NCBI GenBank assembly: GCA_002335845.1
Contig: DDCV01000017.1
Coordinates: forward strand, 1-10,700
From: Rickettsiales bacterium UBA1997
GTDB lineage: Bacteria > Pseudomonadota > Alphaproteobacteria > Rickettsiales > UBA1997
DNA length: 10,700 nucleotides
Direction of reading: 5' to 3'
Below the pieces are notes generated by a model, which did not search any database, was not told the DNA's origin, and saw only the letters and a list, made by a program, of their open reading frames with translations. The position numbers and the translations under genes were made by a program. Position 1 is the stretch's first letter. Each line of letters begins with the position of its first letter. Positions 8,053 through 10,700 of this stretch are shown here, one piece after another.

Positions 8053-8085
8053 ATTAACCCGTGTATAACTAGTTGACAGATTAAC
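8053..8085 (-). repeat. Interspersed repeat, inverted diverged copy D
   Basis: This is an inverted relative of copies A and B. Its plus strand begins ATTAACCCGTGTATAACTAG, corresponding to the reverse complement of copy A (ATTAACCCGCGC...TAACTAGTT) with several substitutions and a one- or two-base length change. Because it faces copy B (8095-8131) across a short spacer, the two can pair as a large imperfect hairpin. Confidence 0.6.
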
Positions 8086-8094
8086 AAAAAATAC

Positions 8095-8131
8095 TGCAGT
8101 TAAAAGTTAACTAGTTAGTGCGCGAGTTAAT
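8095..8131 (+). repeat. 37-bp interspersed repeat, copy B
   Basis: It differs from copy A (3210-3246) at only two of 37 positions (position 12 A to G, position 31 G to A). It carries the same AGTTAA/TTAACT half-sites and GTGCGCG core. It lies in the amiC-mrcA gap. The two near-identical copies nearly 5 kb apart, in different intergenic contexts, show this is a dispersed element rather than local duplication. Confidence 0.8.
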
Positions 8132-8201
8132 TAATACATGATTAAAAATAAAATTTGGCATCTAATTGGGATTTAGTCAAGTCGATATTATACTAAACTT
8201 C

Positions 8202-8238
8202 TGCAGTCAAAATTAACATAGTTTATGAACTGGTTAAT
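8202..8238 (+). repeat. 37-bp interspersed repeat, degenerate copy C
   Basis: It begins TGCAGTCAAAATTAAC and ends GGTTAAT. It matches copy A at 27 of 37 positions without gaps, with both ends best conserved. The GTGCGCG core is lost. On the minus strand the end pairing ATTAAC/GTTAAT followed by TTTT is retained, about 50 bases past the amiC stop codon. Confidence 0.55.
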
Positions 8239-8287
8239 ATATCACTTTTGCTTAGAAATGATTTTGATTAAGTTACTAGTTTTCAAG

Positions 8288-9517
8288 TTAAAATTGTGTT
8301 ACTGGGTGCCTAGCAAAATATTGATCTATGGCACTCACTAGGCTTTTAGCGACCTTTCGTCTATAGCTATAACCATTAAGTTTTTTTTCTTCGCGATAAT
8401 TGGTAAGATAACCCAGCTCCACCAAAACGGATATCATGTCAGGCGCTGTCAATACCACAAAGCCAGCAAAGCGATGGGCATTACGCAAAATATTGATATT
8501 GGAATTTTGCATTGAATTAACTGAAAATTTTGCAAAACGCGCTGAATAGTTCATACTGTCGCGCTGCGACATAGCAATCATGGTTTTGACAATATCTTGA
8601 CTTGCGCCAGAAAAATTAATGCCACTCAAAATATCAGCTCTATTTTCTTTGCGTGCTAGCATTGCAGCTTGCTTATCCGATGATTTTTCTGATAATGTAT
8701 ATATAGAAAATCCCGAAACTTTTCTATTGTCAGCAGCATTAGCATGTATTGATAAAAATAAATTAGCTTTCTTTTTGCGAGCTATTTGCACCCGTTTTCT
8801 TAGAGATATAAATTCATCATCATCACGCGTCATATAAACCTGATAACGCCCACTTTCCTTGAGTTGCCGATAAAGTTCTTTCGAGTAAGATAGGGTGATA
8901 TTTTTTTCCTTAGTTCGTAAATAGCGACCAATTGCTCCGGAATCCTTTCCGCCATGACCAGCGTCAATAACGATGATTGGCTTGATATATTTTTTTTGTA
9001 CTGTGTTAATAATATTTTTTGATCCATTCTCCCCGTCAAATTCTCCAATTTTATTGGCAATAAAATCAGAAAAATCAACTTTTGACATCTGCTTGTCGCC
9101 TTCCTCTATTTTTTCTTTCTGATTATCAAGCGATTTAACTTCAATTGATATTTTGTAAGAGTTCTGATCTGTGGACAAATTATTGGTAATTTCGCCAATT
9201 TTTATGGCCTTTTTAAGATCCAAGACTAAGCGCAACTTATCTTGAGATATATTGCTGCGTAGCTTTTTAAAGCCCAATGAAGTTATATCTTTTTTAAAAT
9301 ATTTACCAAACTTAACATCTGGTAAATCAATTACTAATCGCAAGGGGTCTTCAAGGGTAAAGGCTTTTATTTTAGAGGAAGATGATAGATGAAGAGTTAT
9401 TTTTTTATCATCAAACTCTATTTTATTCAGTAAAGAGCTGGCAAGAGAGGCGTTCGCAAAATAAAAAAGGATAGATATAAAGACTAATATCAGCCTTATT
9501 TTGCTAGAAAATATCAT
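8288..9517 (-). CDS. amiC: Periplasmic N-acetylmuramoyl-L-alanine amidase (AmiC-like)
   Basis: A zinc amidase that cuts the bond between N-acetylmuramic acid and the stem peptide, splitting septal peptidoglycan so daughter cells separate. It has 409 residues. An N-terminal signal peptide (basic start, hydrophobic about 8-20, cleavage near ANASLA-SS, residue 26) sends it to the periplasm. An AMIN localisation domain follows (about 30-130), then a linker, then the Amidase_3 catalytic domain (about 180-402). Zinc ligands are His188 in DAGHGG, Glu204 in RTKEKN and His258 in SIHAN; the catalytic Glu367 is in VELGYLTN. The segment about 288-340 beginning ENRADILSG corresponds to the autoinhibitory insertion of E. 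coli AmiB/AmiC. Activation by a LytM-type partner (NlpD or EnvC) is therefore expected. The ATG at 9517 directly precedes the signal peptide; the upstream GGAAATGG is only a weak ribosome-site match. It lies upstream of mrcA on the same strand. Confidence 0.95.
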   Translation of the reverse strand: MIFSSKIRLILVFISILFYFANASLASSLLNKIEFDDKKITLHLSSSSKIKAFTLEDPLRLVIDLPDVKFGKYFKKDITSLGFKKLRSNISQDKLRLVLDLKKAIKIGEITNNLSTDQNSYKISIEVKSLDNQKEKIEEGDKQMSKVDFSDFIANKIGEFDGENGSKNIINTVQKKYIKPIIVIDAGHGGKDSGAIGRYLRTKEKNITLSYSKELYRQLKESGRYQVYMTRDDDEFISLRKRVQIARKKKANLFLSIHANAADNRKVSGFSIYTLSEKSSDKQAAMLARKENRADILSGINFSGASQDIVKTMIAMSQRDSMNYSARFAKFSVNSMQNSNINILRNAHRFAGFVVLTAPDMISVLVELGYLTNYREEKKLNGYSYRRKVAKSLVSAIDQYFARHPVTQF

Positions 9518-9556
9518 TTTATACCATTTCCATAAATTAATTTTTCTCTTAAAAAA

Positions 9557-9634
9557 TATTTTTTCTTTTAAATTTTATTTTTAATTGCAGATGAAGATGA
9601 ATATTTCAAAATTAAGAATAAAAAAGAAAAAATA
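9557..9634. terminator. AT-only hairpin between fabD and amiC
   Basis: TATTTTTTCTTTT (9557-9569) is the exact reverse complement of 9622-9634. Inside it, TTATTTTTAATT and AATTAAGAATAA pair at 11 of 12 positions, so a stem of about 25 bp with one bulge closes a loop around GCAGATGAAGATGAA. It starts about 30 bases past the fabD stop on the minus strand. It may terminate fabD or simply reflect strand-asymmetric T-rich DNA. The lack of G/C pairs makes classic Rho-independent termination doubtful. Confidence 0.4.
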
Positions 9635-9665
9635 AATTTTAATTAAATATAGGCGGAAATTAATA

Positions 9666-10595
9666 TTATAGACTTTTTATATTTTCACTATTTTGAATTG
9701 AAACCGTTTTAATATCCGGACAAGTTTTCGCTATAAGGCCGCATAAAACCTTACCAGATCCAACCTCAATTGCACGCTCAACATTGTTTTTTTGCATTAA
9801 TAATAAAGATTCACGCCACCTTACCGAGCCAGTTATTTGTTCAACTAAAAGCTGCTTTATGATATTTGGATCCTCAACTAAATCAGCTGTAACATTGGCA
9901 ATTAATGGGATTAGAGGTTTTTTTATTTCAATATCAGCTAAAGCCGCTTTCATTTCTTGACTGGCATCGTGCATCAACTTTGAATGAAAAGCACCACTAA
10001 CAGGTAGAATTATAGCTCTCTTAGCACCAAACTCTTTGGCTAAAGCAGTGGCTCTCATAATAGCTGACTTTTGGCCAGAAATAACAATTTGACCCACTGA
10101 ATTATCATTAGCTATTTGGCATATTTCTTGTTCTGCGGCTTTTTCAACAAGCTGATTAACAGCGTCAGAATCGAGACCTAAAATTGCAGCCATAGCACCT
10201 TCACTCTTTTGACCACATTTTGCCATAGCCAGACCTCTGATTTTTAGTAATTTTGCAGTTTGCTCTAACGTTAAAGCTTCTGCAGCACAAAGGGCGGAAT
10301 ATTCCCCCAAAGAATGTCCAGCGACATAAGAGCATAAATCTGATATCTTATAACCAAACTCTTGCTGCAAAACTCTAATAATAGCAATAGAAACCGCCAT
10401 CAAAGCTGGCTGAGCATTTTCAGTTTTTGTCAACTCCTCACTCGGCCCTTCAAACATGATTTTGGTTAGATCCAGACCAAGAGATTCATTAATCTCGGCA
10501 AATACTTCTTTAGCTTGAGTAAAATTTTGCTGCAAATCCTTACCCATGCCTACGCTTTGGGAACCTTGTCCTGGAAAAATTAAAGCTGTTTTCAT
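9666..10595 (-). CDS. fabD: Malonyl-CoA:ACP transacylase (FabD)
   Basis: Transfers malonyl from coenzyme A to acyl carrier protein, feeding type II fatty acid synthesis in the cytosol. It has 309 residues, a standard length, and is one acyltransferase fold with a ferredoxin-like insert. The start FPGQGSQ (7-13) forms part of the oxyanion region. The nucleophile is Ser95 in GHSLGEYSAL, Arg120 in KIRGLAM binds the malonyl carboxylate, His204 in GAFHSKLM completes the dyad, and Gln253 in VEQITGSVRW is the usual structural partner. SEGAMAAILGL (131-141) resembles alphaproteobacterial FabD proteins. It is not next to fabH, fabG, acpP or fabF here; the neighbour downstream is amiC, 148 bp away. The ATG at 10595 is in the right place before the GQGSQ motif. 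A promoter lies about 60-90 bp upstream and no Shine-Dalgarno is visible. Confidence 0.97.
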   Translation of the reverse strand: MKTALIFPGQGSQSVGMGKDLQQNFTQAKEVFAEINESLGLDLTKIMFEGPSEELTKTENAQPALMAVSIAIIRVLQQEFGYKISDLCSYVAGHSLGEYSALCAAEALTLEQTAKLLKIRGLAMAKCGQKSEGAMAAILGLDSDAVNQLVEKAAEQEICQIANDNSVGQIVISGQKSAIMRATALAKEFGAKRAIILPVSGAFHSKLMHDASQEMKAALADIEIKKPLIPLIANVTADLVEDPNIIKQLLVEQITGSVRWRESLLLMQKNNVERAIEVGSGKVLCGLIAKTCPDIKTVSIQNSENIKSL

Positions 10596-10656
10596 TTAAA
10601 AAATTAAATTTGAAATTGATAATAGACGTCAATCTGTCAGTAAAAATTTATTTTTC

Positions 10657-10685
10657 TATATAAATATTAAACCCATATCCGTCAA
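10657..10685 (-). promoter_or_regulatory. Probable fabD promoter, sigma-70 type
   Basis: On the minus strand TTGACG (10685-10680) and TATATA (10662-10657) are separated by exactly 17 bases, a near-consensus vegetative promoter. Transcription would begin near 10650, giving a leader of about 55 bases before the fabD ATG. A second TTGACG (10632-10627, minus strand) follows but has no good -10 box. Motif-based only. Confidence 0.6.
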
Positions 10686-10686
10686 T
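10667..10686 (-). repeat. Inverted partner of the sequence at 1-20
   Basis: The reverse complement of this stretch differs from window bases 1-20 at a single position (T for G on the plus strand at 10676). It spans the fabD -35 box and most of the spacer. Whether the similarity reflects a shared regulatory block, a repeat family, or the ends of a larger rearranged segment cannot be decided here. Confidence 0.55.
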
Positions 10687-10700
10687 AAAAAGCTAATTTA

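Larger units (their letters stand above)
7859..8287. other. 429-bp intergenic region rich in repeats, no gene
   Basis: The gap between amiC and mrcA contains no plausible gene. It holds the candidate mrcA promoter (7885-7913), a small 7-bp-stem palindrome ATCTTTATCTAAAGAT (8025-8040), and a cluster of four repeat copies or relatives between 8053 and about 8240. No tRNA, small RNA or riboswitch was recognised. Separating two functionally linked genes by this much repeat-bearing DNA suggests they are not one tight operon. Confidence 0.6.

Noticed and set aside
3210..8238. CRISPR array formed by the 37-bp repeats
   Set aside because: The two good copies are almost 5 kb apart, the clustered ones are diverged and inverted, there is no regular spacer length, and no cas genes are present.
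8619..9078. Open frames of 72 (+) and 82 (-) codons within amiC
   Set aside because: Shadows in other frames of an amidase whose full set of catalytic motifs is intact.
1..10700. A novel multi-gene defence, secretion or biosynthetic system
   Set aside because: All intact genes are recognisable housekeeping functions with normal lengths and active-site residues; only the intergenic repeats are unexplained.

Overview
The window reads as a chromosomal stretch of an AT-rich alphaproteobacterium. G+C is roughly one third by eye, intergenic DNA is very A/T-rich, and the FabD, PBP1A and AmiC sequences look alphaproteobacterial. A Rickettsiales- or Holosporales-like host-associated lineage fits best, but this is inferred from composition and protein flavour; no rRNA or other taxonomic marker is present.

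Layout. Positions 1-746 hold a decayed IS1-family insertion sequence whose transposase frame is broken by four single-base indels and has lost half of its zinc finger. Positions 747-1017 have no gene but contain three consecutive hairpins, one with a perfect 20-bp stem. From 1018 to 3162 (+) lies an intact UvrD/PcrA-type DNA helicase. It converges on a run of four minus-strand genes. In transcription order these are fabD (10595-9666), amiC (9517-8288), mrcA/PBP1A (7858-5357) and glmS (5093-3252).

Three of these four genes serve the cell wall. GlmS makes glucosamine-6-phosphate, the entry to UDP-GlcNAc. PBP1A polymerises and cross-links glycan. AmiC splits peptidoglycan during daughter-cell separation. 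FabD supplies malonyl-ACP for fatty acid synthesis, and so membrane and lipid A. The genes are separated by 148-429 bp and are probably mostly transcribed separately. A good promoter is visible for fabD and a plausible extended -10 promoter for mrcA. No clear Shine-Dalgarno sequence is seen at any start.

I found no unrecognised multi-gene system; the protein-coding content is housekeeping. What the genes do not explain is intergenic. A 37-bp repeat (35/37 identical between its two best copies) lies just downstream of glmS and, as a cluster of diverged and inverted copies, between amiC and mrcA. There are also several long palindromes, and a 19/20-bp inverted match between the extreme ends of the window, one copy of which forms the fabD -35 region.
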